A stretch of 64,000 nucleotides of DNA from Bugula neritina (taxonomy: Eukaryota; Bryozoa; Gymnolaemata; Cheilostomatida; Bugulidae): assembly GCA_964035545.1 (NCBI GenBank), contig OZ037771.1:2718628-2782627 (forward strand). The letters are read 5' to 3'. Of this stretch, positions 25,901-38,037 are shown piece after piece (the first letter of the stretch is position 1; the number at the start of each line of letters is the position of its first letter). A program made the position numbers and the translations under genes. The notes beneath the pieces are model-generated. The model was not told where the DNA came from, did not search any database, and saw nothing but the letters and a program-made list of their open reading frames with translations.

Positions 25901-28900
25901 AAGCCTACAAATAGTGGTTTTTATTGGATGAAAATTAATCATAGATTTAAGAAAAAATAGACCTAAAACAAATATGATGCAATATATAATTATAGCAAAT
26001 AGTTAAACTTTTAGAGTTCTAACAAAAAATTTGTTTTTTATCCTTGAACAAGATTTCTAGCCCTATTTAGCAACACTTTTATACTATAATTGAAAGCTTA
26101 AGTCTTAAGTGTAAAGTGTTAAATTGTTGTATCCATTAGTACGTTAAACAAAGCTTATTGATTTCAGCAAATGGCAAACTAATAGACAAATATGAATTGT
26201 TTCAATCAGAGCTTTACCAGAGTCATATCATCTACAATTATAGTAAGCTGTATTCAACAGCTAAAGTGTCAATCAAACTAGATCTATAGGTGATCAATAA
26301 CATTAGCAATTGAGAGCCCAGTTTAACAATCTTGTGACTTGGTACAACAAAGAAGCTACAAATGCTACCCAAATCAAATAAACAAAACTATAATACGCTA
26401 GTCAGTTCTTCGAGTCAGATAATATAGAGTGACATGCTAGTAGATATCAGTGGGCAGGAAATTCGAATACGTAACTTTATTAGTTGTTGTAATTCCATCT
26501 ATCTTACATGTCTACACTCTGTCTTGTATGGGTTGTGTTTTTAGCATAAATATTGGAATCCACCCTTATTAAGTCATGAGTTTCAATTCATAAATTTAAA
26601 AAGCCCGTAGCAATTTAAAAGCTGCAAAAAATTGACATTGTCAGATTTTTGATAATTTGCCATTTTATTGAACGATATTCAGTCTTTCTGAAAGAGGATT
26701 TGAAGCTTTGTTATAGAGAGCTACCTTTTAGAAACTTCACCATTCTGGCAATAAAAATAGGAATTATCCAACAGATTGTATCTAAACATCTTTATTTTAA
26801 GCAATGCATATTAAAAAATATCTATATTCTTTGCATCCAAGTTTATGCATGCAAACAGTAAATCAAACTACACCTAGCTAGGAGTTATTAAAATTAACAT
26901 GGCATGTAACAGCTCATACTTTTGTGTGTACATAATTTCTTTAGATTTGAACACGTAAATGTAGGAGGTTTTTATTTAAGGCAATAAATCGATAACAGGC
27001 AATTGGTGACATTGGTGCTATGTATGATCTTTCATTCTACGCATACACCATATTCATATCATTTCCTTTTGATCTCTACACACACTAATTGCTTTCAACA
27101 ATTGACCCATTATATTTGTAAACTAATATCAATATTATATAATTGAAGTAATAATTCTATAAAAACACTGATAAGTAAAATAGTTTGAGTCCGTGGTCAA
27201 AGCAATTTCATCTTTTATATTTTGCTAACTTTTGTTATTTGGCCTAAAACCTATAATCATTGTTTGTATAAATATATTCTACTCTGGCTTCTTGTTATTT
27301 TAGTGTAACCAAGGGTACGACTACTGACAATAACTAGTAACTACTGACAAGAACTAACAACTACTGACAAACACTGGCAGCTACCGACATCTACTGACAC
27401 CTACTGACAGCTAGTGACAGCTACTGACACCTACTGACAACTACTGCATGTGTTTTTTGATAGCAACCTGAATCAGAATGGCAGTCAGTTAATGGACACA
27501 CACACACACACACGGAAAATAAAAAACCAGCGTCAATTTCTAATAAAGAGATTAGAGTGTTTGCTTAGTTGTAATTTGTTAAGATACTGTTATATAACTA
27601 TTCAATGGCGTGTGCATATCTCATAAAACATGTAACTTGATAGGTAGTGAAGTAGGTGAGTGAAAACAGTGTCCAGTTGCATTAGTTTTGTAGTCCAAAT
27701 GTCTAAGGAATTCCCCTGATGTACTTCTTTAAAGCTGAATTATTAATTTTTAATGACAAAAGTTTTACAGTATTTTTCATGAAAATCAATTTTCAACTTT
27801 TTCAAAACTTGTATATTGAACTATTTGAAACCTACAATACTTTAAAAAATGGAAAACGCCTTCTAAACTATACTTTGGAAAAACTTCCACTTGAAAAGTG
27901 CTGCATATCGCTCAGCTTTTTGACTATTAAAATTGGTAGTCTTAGTTCATAGGAAACTAACTTCTGTTACATTCACTATCTAGATTCTAGGCTACAAAAC
28001 TGGAAAATTACAGCTGTGTGTCTATACAAACTAAATAATTAATTTTTAATATGACGCTGATGCTCACTAAACTTTATGTAGAAAATAACAGATAAATATT
28101 GCTTTGTAAGCAAAATACCGACAAGTAATTATAAGTTATGTAATATAGTTGACAGACAAGTAAGTTTGATATTACATATGCTCACCAGCTCTATCGAATA
28201 TCTCACAACGAATCACTAGAGGGGAGGCATTTAACTGTCTCAAGTTTATATTGGGCTCTTGGTGCTCCACTGATGTCTCCACAAATGAACTATCTTCAGA
28301 GAAGACTACCTACATGTAGACATCACTGTATAGAAAGTAACTAACTATATACATGTTGACATCATGGTATAAAAAGTAGCTAAATAAATAAAAACAATAC
28401 ACACATATACACTTCAGTTGTGAAGTTTTTTTAGTGTGAAATAATTGATGAAAAGTTTTCTTATCTTAATTCTAGCAATTGAACAAAATTCTAAGGAAAT
28501 TTTAATTTATCAAAAGGAGAAATAATCATGTCTAGTTTGTCATACATTGTGGCACCATAATAGCAGATGTTTAGTTGTATGTAAATAGACAGTAGCTGTG
28601 AATGGTGGCATAACCAGTGCTCTGCAAATTTGTCTACAAGTTTGGGAGCCTCTCTTGGTACACCCCTAAACTGCCCACAACCTGGGAGGTTTTGAACTAG
28701 TTCTCAGAAAATAATTATAAGCTAATGAACTACAACAATTTAACAGCTTTACAAAATGCTCAACAGTTAATCAAAAGACAAGATGAATAAATTAGAACTA
28801 TGTTATAGCTGAACAACTGATTACATAACGACTGATAGGTAGACAGGTGCTCTTCAGGTTTAAGCAGACACTGCTTTTCCCTCTAATAGTCAAATCCTTT

Positions 28901-31900
28901 ATTTACAGTTAGTAACCTGTCTAGCTGAAAATGTGCTATTCTCACAAACTGCTGAAAATGGCTTCTAATTCGACCCTTCAGGGCATTTCAGGATTACTTA
29001 TGTGGAATTGAAAGGCATGTATGAAGATGCAGCACTTCTGTATTTTGCTGTTCAGGATGCTTATAAGCACATTCATTTAAGGGGTGAACAGTTTCATTCA
29101 TTTTATCCTGAATGCGTGCAGGGAAGACCTGCAACTGCTTGTTGAAAGCTTGAAGCTATTTTATACTAAAGTTTTAAAGATTTAATTGATATGCTGAAAT
29201 AAATTTTTCTGCCATTGAAATAGTGACTGTGTATCAATATGAAAATTGATTCACGCTAAGTTATGGCTGCCCAGATGTTAAAAAGTTGAATAACAAGAAA
29301 TGCTACATTCTCATGACATCATTCGTTCAATTTTACATAAAAAATGGTAGTATTTGAGAACTACTTTGACATGTTGCATGGCCATTACAGGTTCGAAACT
29401 AGTACAAAGTCACAGAATGAGAGCATCTGGAAACCCCCTCCCCCCACACTTACATCAAGAAAGAAAGATAACTCTGAGGGTTGAGTCTTACACGCCACAT
29501 CCTGTCCGATGGGACTGGACAGCAGTGAAGGGTGTACCTCTTCCTGTGCTATGTGACTTGTGGGAATGGTTAGGTTGAACTTGGGCCAAACTGCATTGAA
29601 GTAGGAGGTGGAGGTGATGACAGTACCGTCAGCCTTATGCAGTTTGACTATATAAGATCCTGGGCTAGTGACTGTATGGCAAGGAAACTGTACTATTCCT
29701 GTCAAATGATATACAAATTCAGATTTGATAAACATTTATCCAATCTTACTAGATTGCTATACTTTGTACAGGATTTCAAAAACAGGATTTTCCTATCCAA
29801 ATAGGACTATGCAGTTTTGTTGTCCTCAAGTTGGAAATAATTCAACGTACTAAAAGCTTGTTAGCATTGTTCTTTAAGATAAGAAATTTTGTTCTACAAG
29901 TATTTTAACCAACATCTAATGCTTAAATAAAATTCAATGAATAGGAGCTAAAATTTATGAAATATTTAGACTTATCTTTATGAGGGAGTTTCCACTTATG
30001 TTAATTGTATTTTAGTAAACTTTGATATAGATAACAAGTTGAATGTCAAAGAAAAATGTCTTGCCTTGAAACAAGATGCTTCAGTAAAACACAAACAACT
30101 GGAGAGGCTAAAAATTATAGCTACCAGAATGTTCCATAGTAGGTTCAGTCCAACAGCTGTTAGCTTAAGAGAAAAAGTTGCTAGTAATATTAAATATTAG
30201 TACCAACTTTTGATATTATCTTTTTCATTTAATAAATAAAATAACATGTATACTATTGCTAGTAATTCACTTTGACAAAGCAAGCAAAGTTTTGTCTACC
30301 AATAGAGTTTGGATATATAAAACCACTCAACTCATATCACTTACCTGCACGAACTTGCTGGACTAGTTGCTGAGCTATCTCGATATCTGAGTTTCGCTTG
30401 TATAGACTGAGATAACTGCGCCGCAGGGTTTTATCAAAGCTGTAGCGTACAGGTAAAGGACCACTTAGGATGACATAACTCCTGGCAGGCCCTGATATCA
30501 CATCCACTGACAAGATTACTTCTGAAACCAAAAAGGTCTAGTGATATATGAATGGATAGATGCAGTTGGGTACAAAAACAGTTTTAAGTTGCTATTTTAG
30601 TGAATATGTTTAGTATGAGAAACTATCAGCAATCACATTTCAAACTTAAACTAAGTTATAAACTCATGCTAAGCAAAGTTCCACAGTTGAAACTTAACAA
30701 ATAGGCATATGGATACAGCATAAAGTTTTGTTTCTCACTCACTCACTCACTCACTCACTCACTCACTCACTCACTCACTCACTCACTCACTCAAGGTGAG
30801 AACTGACCATATATAGCAACCAGTAAAAATCTTTACAATGATTCCAATATCTTATCATAGGAAAGAAAAGAAAGTATGTTTATTTAATACACTTCGGGTG
30901 CCACTTCAAACCCATGTGCCCCAAAGTCACTGATTGAATAATTACATAATTTAAATCATTCAAGTGTGTCTGCTTGCATTTGATTGTAACAACACAACCA
31001 GGTTTTCAAGAATAATATATAGAGAAGGTGTTCATTCATTGAAAAAATGCATTTTAGTTGCTCCATTTATTGGTTTTCAATTTTTGCTAATACTTTGGCA
31101 GACTTCTGCTATCCTCAAACTGAAAAACTTTTAACTTTGAGAGTGGCATAAATTTTATTGAAATATATCCGTAACAAATGTACAGCTTTCTAGATTCCAC
31201 AGTTTTTCAGTGCAATTTTCACTTTTAGTCGTTAGTCACGGCTGAAAGGAGCCCAAGTAGTTTGAACTTTATCTTAGTTGTTATCAAGAAAATTTTCTAA
31301 ATATTCAATAATTGCCATTGACTGCTAAAAACTCGCCAGCTTCCAGCTTTCTCAGACCTACAGAGAAGCAATTAGTAATCAACTAACTTTGGCTCATATT
31401 CATAATTAGAGTTACTTCTAATGTGTCAAACCATGCGTAATATATGCATTAGCTAGATCTATTTATCAGGTATTCAAAAAGACAAATGAAAATGCATATT
31501 ATAGACGGCTTGCTGGTGTTTTACACGTTCAGATCAATATAGTTTAGAATAATACAAAAGATTGCGTCTCGTTTCAACTCCTGTCTGCGATGTAGCCTTT
31601 TGTTCTAGAGTGAGTAGATAAGTTCTTATTGTGAAAGCAAGCCATGGACAAATTTAAGTATCAACAAACCAGTAGCTGCTGATTTACACCCAGAAAAAAT
31701 GTTTCATTCTTTCCTTCAATGCTTTTCATCAACTGTTCTAAAGTTTTGTCTTATTACATATAGTAAACATAATAATCAGCAAAATAAATATGACTACCTG
31801 GCCACCAATACTTCTGTATTCTGTAATTATCAGGAGCGGACTCCATTTTATTGGCAAGTTAGTCATGTAGATGCTGAGTATATTCTAGATTGAACTGACT

Positions 31901-34304
31901 ATGCAAGTTTTTGGTTTGGTATGTGGATTAGGAGTTGATTTAATTCAAAAAGACAAGTTACTATGCTAAAAACATATGTTAAAATTTGCAAGGCAGCACC
32001 TATCAGCACATCTAGAGCCAGTCAGCAATGTTCTAGAGAAGTATAATGGGATGCTTCAGAGTTGGTATAAATTTACTCAGCTACCCGAGAAAATTTTACT
32101 TGACCAAATTTTAACCAGTAGAAAGAGCAAACGCAGCTAATCGAAATGACTTGCCGTGACTCAATGCCATAGTCAGGCTTAGAACGAAACAGGTCTTTTG
32201 TCCTCACAAAATTCTCAACTAGCTAATAAATATTATTATATATGAAAAGTAGCAAAACTTTGAATGTTGTTTAACTCATTTTTAGTATGGAGTTTTAGAA
32301 ATGAGTATACTTAGAGGTATGCATGGTGTTCTGTGAGTGCAGAAATATGGGTAACGTAATTACTACAGTGATAAACTGATAAGCTGTGAAATGTACTCGA
32401 GTTGTCAAACAAACTACCCAGTTTAGCAATGGTAAGCAAATACTCTGTAATATAATTATGTGCTTACCTTAGCCCTATATTATATATTCATAAAAACAGC
32501 ACCCACTTGTTGTGGCGTGTCAGTGTCAAATCATGTAATAATGGTACAAAGATGTTTGTTAGGCATGCCAAAGTAGTAGACAGAATAATATGAAAAATGA
32601 TTGATTAATTCAATAATTGTGTTGGAGTTTGGGCGGAAATATCACATTGGTAGGGCACCCCTACTTCTTAGCAGCATGGTGGTAGCATGAAAACCACCTG
32701 GTCATTTTCACCAGATGCAGTTCATAACTCATATACAGTTGGTCATATTTACCCAGTGGGATATAACAGACTATAGCATAAACTAGTGCTTACAAGAAAT
32801 TTGTTTTTTTATTACTATGACTCTTGGTCACTGAAATTGATAAGTGAACGCAGGAGGTGAGCTTAACAGTTATTTAAAGCAAAAGACAAAACAAAGTTTT
32901 TAAAAATTGCCGTTTTAAAGAAATGGTGTACATTTTCATCACATTTTTTGCTAATCAGGCCAAACCTAGCTGTATAACTGTATTATTTACTAGCAAATGC
33001 ATTACTAGAATATTGCTATTGCTTGTATTTAAAGTTAATGTAAGTTTTTCCCTAATAGAAGCAACAAATTATTTTTCTAATCAACTATTTTGAAGGCTGT
33101 TGCTTGACAATTATGTAAGATTGACACTGATAACTATTACGACATAGCAATTGGTATAAATAGCTGGATATCTTCTGATATTTGAGCATCTAACAACTAT
33201 TATCTGACCAGGGGGCAAGTAAACGAATTCCTAGTCTTGCTGCAGGCACAGGGTTGACTTCAAAAATATGATATGAATACATAACTTTCAATTCAACTCT
33301 TTCTCTCTTTGTTATTCTCAACAACCTAATAATCAGGTTTCAAATCAGGCAGAGCAGATGTTTTGTTTCAATAAAAACATTCATATGTTGGATCAACCAG
33401 CACGCTACTAGCACTAACAATAAATATTTGTCCAACTATATTTAAGTTGACTTTATTAATTCCCAACTGCATATAATAGGAATAGTAAAATAGGAAAATA
33501 GTATCAGTAAACCATGTGTGTGCAATTTGATCTATAATGCAAAACTTTAGAAGTTGTGAGCTGCATAGAACTTACAATCTTGGTTAAGTTATAAGTCTAC
33601 CTAATTGTAATTTGAAAACAACTGAAATAAGCACTGTGCTCTTCTGAAATCACTAAGCTTGCTTTTAACTAATTTGGCGACTTGACGTAACATAAAAACC
33701 AATTTGAAGAATTGTGTAGATTGTGAATAGCTAATAGTCGAGATGACACTTGCATTACTAGCCTATTGAATGTGATTATCATGTCCCACTAATTTAAATC
33801 AAACAGAGTACATGCATGCATACATTGTGAAGAGCTATTAGCATTACTATTACTATAGCCACTGCACTACAACTCTAATGTACGACAGATGTTCCAATAT
33901 CCATTGTACTGATTCAAATTTTATTCAAACCAGTTAGACAGTTGCGCAGTAATTGGAGTAAGGGATGTAAACGAGCTCTACCAGCACGTTTGAGTATGCT
34001 AGAGATGTGCTGCCTCAATTCTGGCAGCTTTAGCAGCTGGAAAGGTTATTTGTATCTTTAGTAAAGCACACTTTTTCAAAAAAGCTAAAGCAAAATAAGT
34101 CGCCTAGATTAATTAATCAACTCTTGCATCTAATAACTAGAGAGTTGGTATGTTTATGTCAGGAAAGTTTTACCACTTTTTACATGTTATGAAGAAGTAA
34201 AAAATTGCGTTCAAATAAAGATAGACATAATAAGGCTGTATCTTACCTGGTAGCAGAAATACAATAAAGAAACTGATGGTGAGAAAAGGCAAGCATTTGA
34301 TCAT
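16944..34304 (-). CDS. THSD1: THSD1-like type I membrane protein with thrombospondin type 1 and CUB-like domains
   Basis: Sixteen exons join in phase to 1148 codons plus stop: 34247-34304, 30345-30521, 29454-29698, 28186-28309, 25681-25904, 24314-24506, 23684-23869, 23172-23286, 22562-22685, 22073-22244, 21352-21554, 20716-20995, 20205-20425, 19740-19870, 18319-18507, 16944-17748. Residues 1-20 are a signal peptide. Residues about 21-340 align collinearly with the vertebrate THSD1 N-terminal region (GxxxFxC...GxY and VWPKF motifs, paired cysteines). A thrombospondin repeat is at about 346-400 (WSAWLPWSNCSGSC). A CUB-like domain is at about 424-540, a membrane helix at about 563-584 followed by RRRR, and a 560-residue tail. 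The tail holds LSPAERRLLASPP near 736, resembling a late THSD1 motif, and ends YDYDDYLPPPL. In vertebrates THSD1 acts at the endothelial surface and links to talin and focal adhesions; the role here is unknown. Vertebrate THSD1 lacks the CUB domain. Confidence 0.88.
25475..25665. repeat. Degenerate minisatellite at the 5' end of THSD1-like intron 5
   Basis: About 190 bases are made of variants of a roughly 17-base unit around CTATACTATTGCATGGTTA. The array starts about 15 bases inside the intron that follows the exon at 25681-25904 (minus strand). Repeat units are imperfect. Confidence 0.8.
27320..27455. repeat. Ten-base CTACTGACAN minisatellite in THSD1-like intron 4
   Basis: A run of about thirteen imperfect CTACTGACA(A/C/G) units lies in the middle of the 2.3 kb intron between exons 28186-28309 and 25681-25904. 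A short CA tract at about 27,498-27,513 follows 40 bases later. There is no sign of coding. Confidence 0.85.
30522..34246 (-). other. First intron (3.7 kb) of the THSD1-like gene
   Basis: This is the longest intron in the window, between the signal-peptide exon and the second exon. It contains a (CTCA)n microsatellite at about 30,734-30,793. No exon, RNA gene or transposon remnant could be supported in the rest. Long first introns often hold regulatory elements, but none is identifiable by eye. Confidence 0.6.
30734..30793. repeat. (CTCA)n microsatellite
   Basis: Sixty bases are perfect CTCA tetranucleotide repeats in the first intron of the THSD1-like gene. Confidence 0.95.
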
Positions 34305-34999
34305 TGCCTCTATATAGCTTGAACAGTAATCCTTTTATTAAAACCACCCTGTATCAGTACATACTCCATGCAAATTATACATTTGTATTACTTTCAGAAA
34401 GTTGAGATACCCAAGTGCATAGAAATAACAAATTTTCCCTTCTATTGTATAAAGCACAATATAGAAAGTTCTACTGTCAGCTCCTAGTTAAATAATACAG
34501 CAAATTGCGAGAATACAATTCATGTGCTGTGCGGTTTGAGACTGTAGCTGCTAACCAATAAGTTTGCTGCAAAAGTCGAACGCTTTGTTTGCTATTTGCT
34601 CCACGAGGACTTGAATACAACAAGCAAAGCAAAACACGCGGCTCAATTTAGACTCCGCCCTTTAAAATAAGGAGATAACTCTTACAAACAACTATTGTTC
34701 ATAATATTTAAAGTTGTGCTCTCTCAAAATTTGTCCAGTTTTATTATGAAGCATGCGCTGTAGAGTGGTGCATTAAAATAGCCCTAGATTCTTTGCTTTC
34801 GATAAAATCACATCACGAAAGATATTAGGCCAGCGCACAATTCTTTTCATTAAGAACACCGGTTACCATCTATCTACACAGACACTGTAGTACCGGCTGA
34901 CTAGTTCTTTATAGTTGGTGTAACTTGAATAACACTTGGACTTTCAGTTTCAACGGAGTCAATTAAATTATCAACTGATCAGTTAAGCTACACCTCAAA
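34305..34999. promoter_or_regulatory. Divergent promoter interval, THSD1-like / COX7-like
   Basis: Only 695 bases separate the start codons of the two divergently transcribed genes, so both promoters and 5' untranslated regions must lie here unless distant 5' exons exist. No convincing TATA box was assigned. It is somewhat less AT-rich than the flanking introns. Confidence 0.5.
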
Positions 35000-37560
35000 A
35001 TGCAACGTGTTCCAAGTTTTTTAACGGCTGCTGTAAGAAGTAAGTCTATCATTATCTCTAACTTTCTTATAGTCATACTGATACTGATACTCATTGTCAT
35101 TGTGCCTTCGCTTCTATTTTGATTTTCAGTTTCTAGTCTGAATCTCAGTCTGATAAGTCACTTTGATTTTAGATTTGATTTAAATTCAACTTACAGTTTT
35201 AGTTACTATTTTACTTATCACTTCTTGTGGGTTTATTCTAACTCTTATAAGTTATAGTCAAAAAATGATTACAATGTAAATGTTATAAATAATTATTACT
35301 ATATTTTAATTTTAGTTTATATTATTAATATTATTATATTTATAATATTTTACTTGATAATATATTATAATTATATTTATATATATGTATAATATTTATA
35401 ATATATTTATATTATATTATATAAATATTCATAGTTCATATTGATTCCAGATCCTAAAATAAAAATTGAATGTAATTATTTATTTGTTATACTTATAGTA
35501 ATATTAACTAATACCTAATCTTAAATTTGTATTTATAGTTTATCACTTTAGCCTCTAAAGTTTAGGTTTATACCAACACTTAAGGTAATGCTTTAGCTAT
35601 AAGCTATTACTAATCAATTTAACTTTATCATTATGATTGTCATTATGTAACTCAAAGTCTAATTGGAGCAATTACTAATAGTAATATTCTAATCAGGAAT
35701 CGCAATATTTATTCATTTTCAAATTGTTCTTGTTATCACTCATCAGTGTGATCACTATCAGCATACTGACACTCAGTAACTGAAGCTGCTAATTTTAATA
35801 AACCCATAATACATAATGCATAAATTTTATAGTCAATTTAAAATTTAGTCCTTTTATCAATTTTCATAACATTAAATAAATTAAACAATAGTGAATGAAT
35901 GGATTATCATTGATAATACAGTTGTAATCATCATGGCCAAAAATGATTTATTCATCAGTATTAATTATTATGATTGACTTAAAATGGTTTTAATAATAAT
36001 TATTCTTAGCCTATTCGAGTTTCCCATTGTTGGTATCATTATTATGACAAAAACTCATCAATTATTGATGACCCTAGTTATCAAGAATACTATCGCTCTT
36101 TTGGTTTAAGTATACTTGTTATCAGTCTTATTTATCTCTCATAGCCTAAAATGCCTTTAAAACTTTATGTTCACCAGTATTAGCATTGCCATGTCTTCAT
36201 GGGAATTGATATTTGTCCAACATTGAATTAATCTTTTTTATTTAATTCTCCTGTTCATCATCTCTCACTACTTCTAGTAAAAACAATTGGCAGTTTTGTC
36301 CAATTTGTGACGCACCGCACAATATTTTAATTGTACACTTGCTTTCCAGGACTAGCAATGTTCATCAGAGTAGACTCTGGTGTATGTATTCTGCCATATC
36401 TGTTTAACCAATGTATTCAAGTTGTTATTTTGAAGTTATCTATTCCTTTCAAATGTTTGCAGGGATACAGCCAAAGAGACATGGAAGTGGTTTTAAAACA
36501 TTCAAAGAACTAGACATGATAAACAAATCCACAATGGATCATCTACCAAAGCCTTCTGGTTCATGGGAAGCTGGATACAGAGCTAAAAATAGCAAAGCCA
36601 ACATGGCGTTAGGCTTTTCAGTAGTGGTATTCACTCTTACAATAGTAGAGGTAAGTCATAATAACATACAGATACATATATTCAATAATCATGGCAGACA
36701 TGCTGTGATGTCACAGATGGTGTGAGTGATACATCTAGTTTTAAATTTGGGGTTGTTATTTGCGGGAACTTATCCCATATGAAAATACTAGTTCAATATA
36801 CAGGTGGGTATATGATGATGATATTGTGATACGTGGTGTTCGATTGCCCAGTTTTATTGTATAATTGTTCAGCAGACCACAACACGTCCATTCTAATACA
36901 TTTTCTGCGTCCATTCTAATACATTTTCTACGCATGCCAGTTAACTTTTTGCAAATATGTTTTGTATTCTTGGTGAAATTTGTTTTTCAAATCAGCGTAC
37001 AATTTATGAAGATTTGTGTTGGTAGTGATTATGGTGTATTATGCAATGTTGAAAATTTAAAAAGTTTCTTTTTGGTCACTGGTAATGGTTAAAATTCTCT
37101 TTTCTCAAGTTCCATATCCATGTCCCACTTTATTCAAAACAATTGTTAATGTGGCTCAAAACTAATACAGTTGTAGCGTTATCCCACCAACTATGCAATG
37201 AAACTAACGACATTTACCGTAATTTGAAAATTTTCTACTCGTTCATGCAAATCGATGATGCAAATAGCTATAATTATAGGATGAATATATATACATGTAA
37301 CTAGACTGTATGCTGACCTTTTTAAAACTGGAAACCAGTGTGATGCTGCCAACTGAGTGTGCGAATATGTCATGTAACTGTAGTCAAACTGACTCATACC
37401 TGACAAAATGTTTTATTGACAGATGGAAAGACAGGGATGTTTCGACTTGTTGATAAGTCCAGCCAAATGGTCAGATAAACAAGTAGCCCGACAGGCCAAA
37501 TACTATGAGAAAGGAAATAAATGGAGGAAGAGTCAAGCCAGTGATGATGACGATGAATGA
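35000..37560 (+). CDS. Deltamethrin-resistance (prag01) / COX7-like small mitochondrial membrane protein
   Basis: Three exons join in phase: 35000-35039, 36463-36650, 37423-37560, giving 121 residues. The start MQRVPSFLTAAVRR looks like a mitochondrial presequence (basic, hydroxylated, no acids). Residues 38-60 carry MDHLPKPSGSWEAGY...N, the hallmark of the deltamethrin-resistance family, whose members resemble small single-helix subunits of cytochrome c oxidase. A membrane helix follows at about 61-76. The conserved part usually ends shortly after the helix, ahead of a short tail. Here about 45 more residues follow, Lys/Arg-rich and ending DDDDE. The likely place is the mitochondrial inner membrane. 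The gene converges on UNC50. Confidence 0.8.
35040..36462 (+). other. First intron of the COX7-like gene
   Basis: This 1.4 kb AT-rich intron has no recognisable gene. It contains degenerate CTGATACTGATACTCATTG-like sequence near 35,075-35,110; a related stretch occurs near 41,485-41,560 between UNC50 and DNAH2. An ATAT-rich segment lies at about 35,300-35,430. Confidence 0.55.
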
Positions 37561-37733
37561 AGTTTTATATAAAAAAACATTAAAACTTACGATCTAAAAA
37601 CTATGTTGTTAAATCTGTGACAGTTTGAGTTCCTGTTCATATTATGTATATTAATACTAGTTTGCCAGAGTACTGAAAACTGCTTATTGTTAAGCTAAAG
37701 AGTCTGCCAAAATAGGTTAAATTATTACCACAC

Positions 37734-37739
37734 AATAAA
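37734..37739 (+). promoter_or_regulatory. Candidate polyadenylation signal of the COX7-like gene
   Basis: AATAAA lies 174 bases past the stop codon. It is only 12 bases from a minus-strand AATAAA that could serve UNC50, so the two convergent transcripts may end in the same short interval. Confidence 0.45.
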
Positions 37740-37751
37740 AGTTGGTTTGAA

Positions 37752-37757
37752 TTTATT
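37752..37757 (-). promoter_or_regulatory. Candidate polyadenylation signal of UNC50
   Basis: The minus strand reads AATAAA about 280 bases past the UNC50 stop codon, next to the plus-strand signal of the convergent gene. Other A-rich variants lie closer to the stop, so the choice is tentative. Confidence 0.35.
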
Positions 37758-38037
37758 TTACATGTTGTAATATAATAAATATTATATTGATTAGCAAGGA
37801 ATAGAAAGTGTACACTGAGCAAGTAAATATTAGAGAAATTGAAAATAGAACAGCTAGCTCTTTCACTCAGTCAAAGAGATACAAGTCAGCAATGTAATGA
37901 AGTTAACTTATAAACTAGCTGTACTTAGACCAGGGTTATAAAAATTGCAATAACTTAATGGTATATAATCACATGTCATTTTAATAAACCTTAAGTTACA
38001 GTATGGACAAAAACACATTGTACAATATGAAGACTCA

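Noticed and set aside
36331..36513. Plus-strand ORF running through the COX7-like intron 1 / exon 2 boundary
   Set aside because: It is in a different frame from the conserved family motif and crosses the acceptor at 36,461-36,462.
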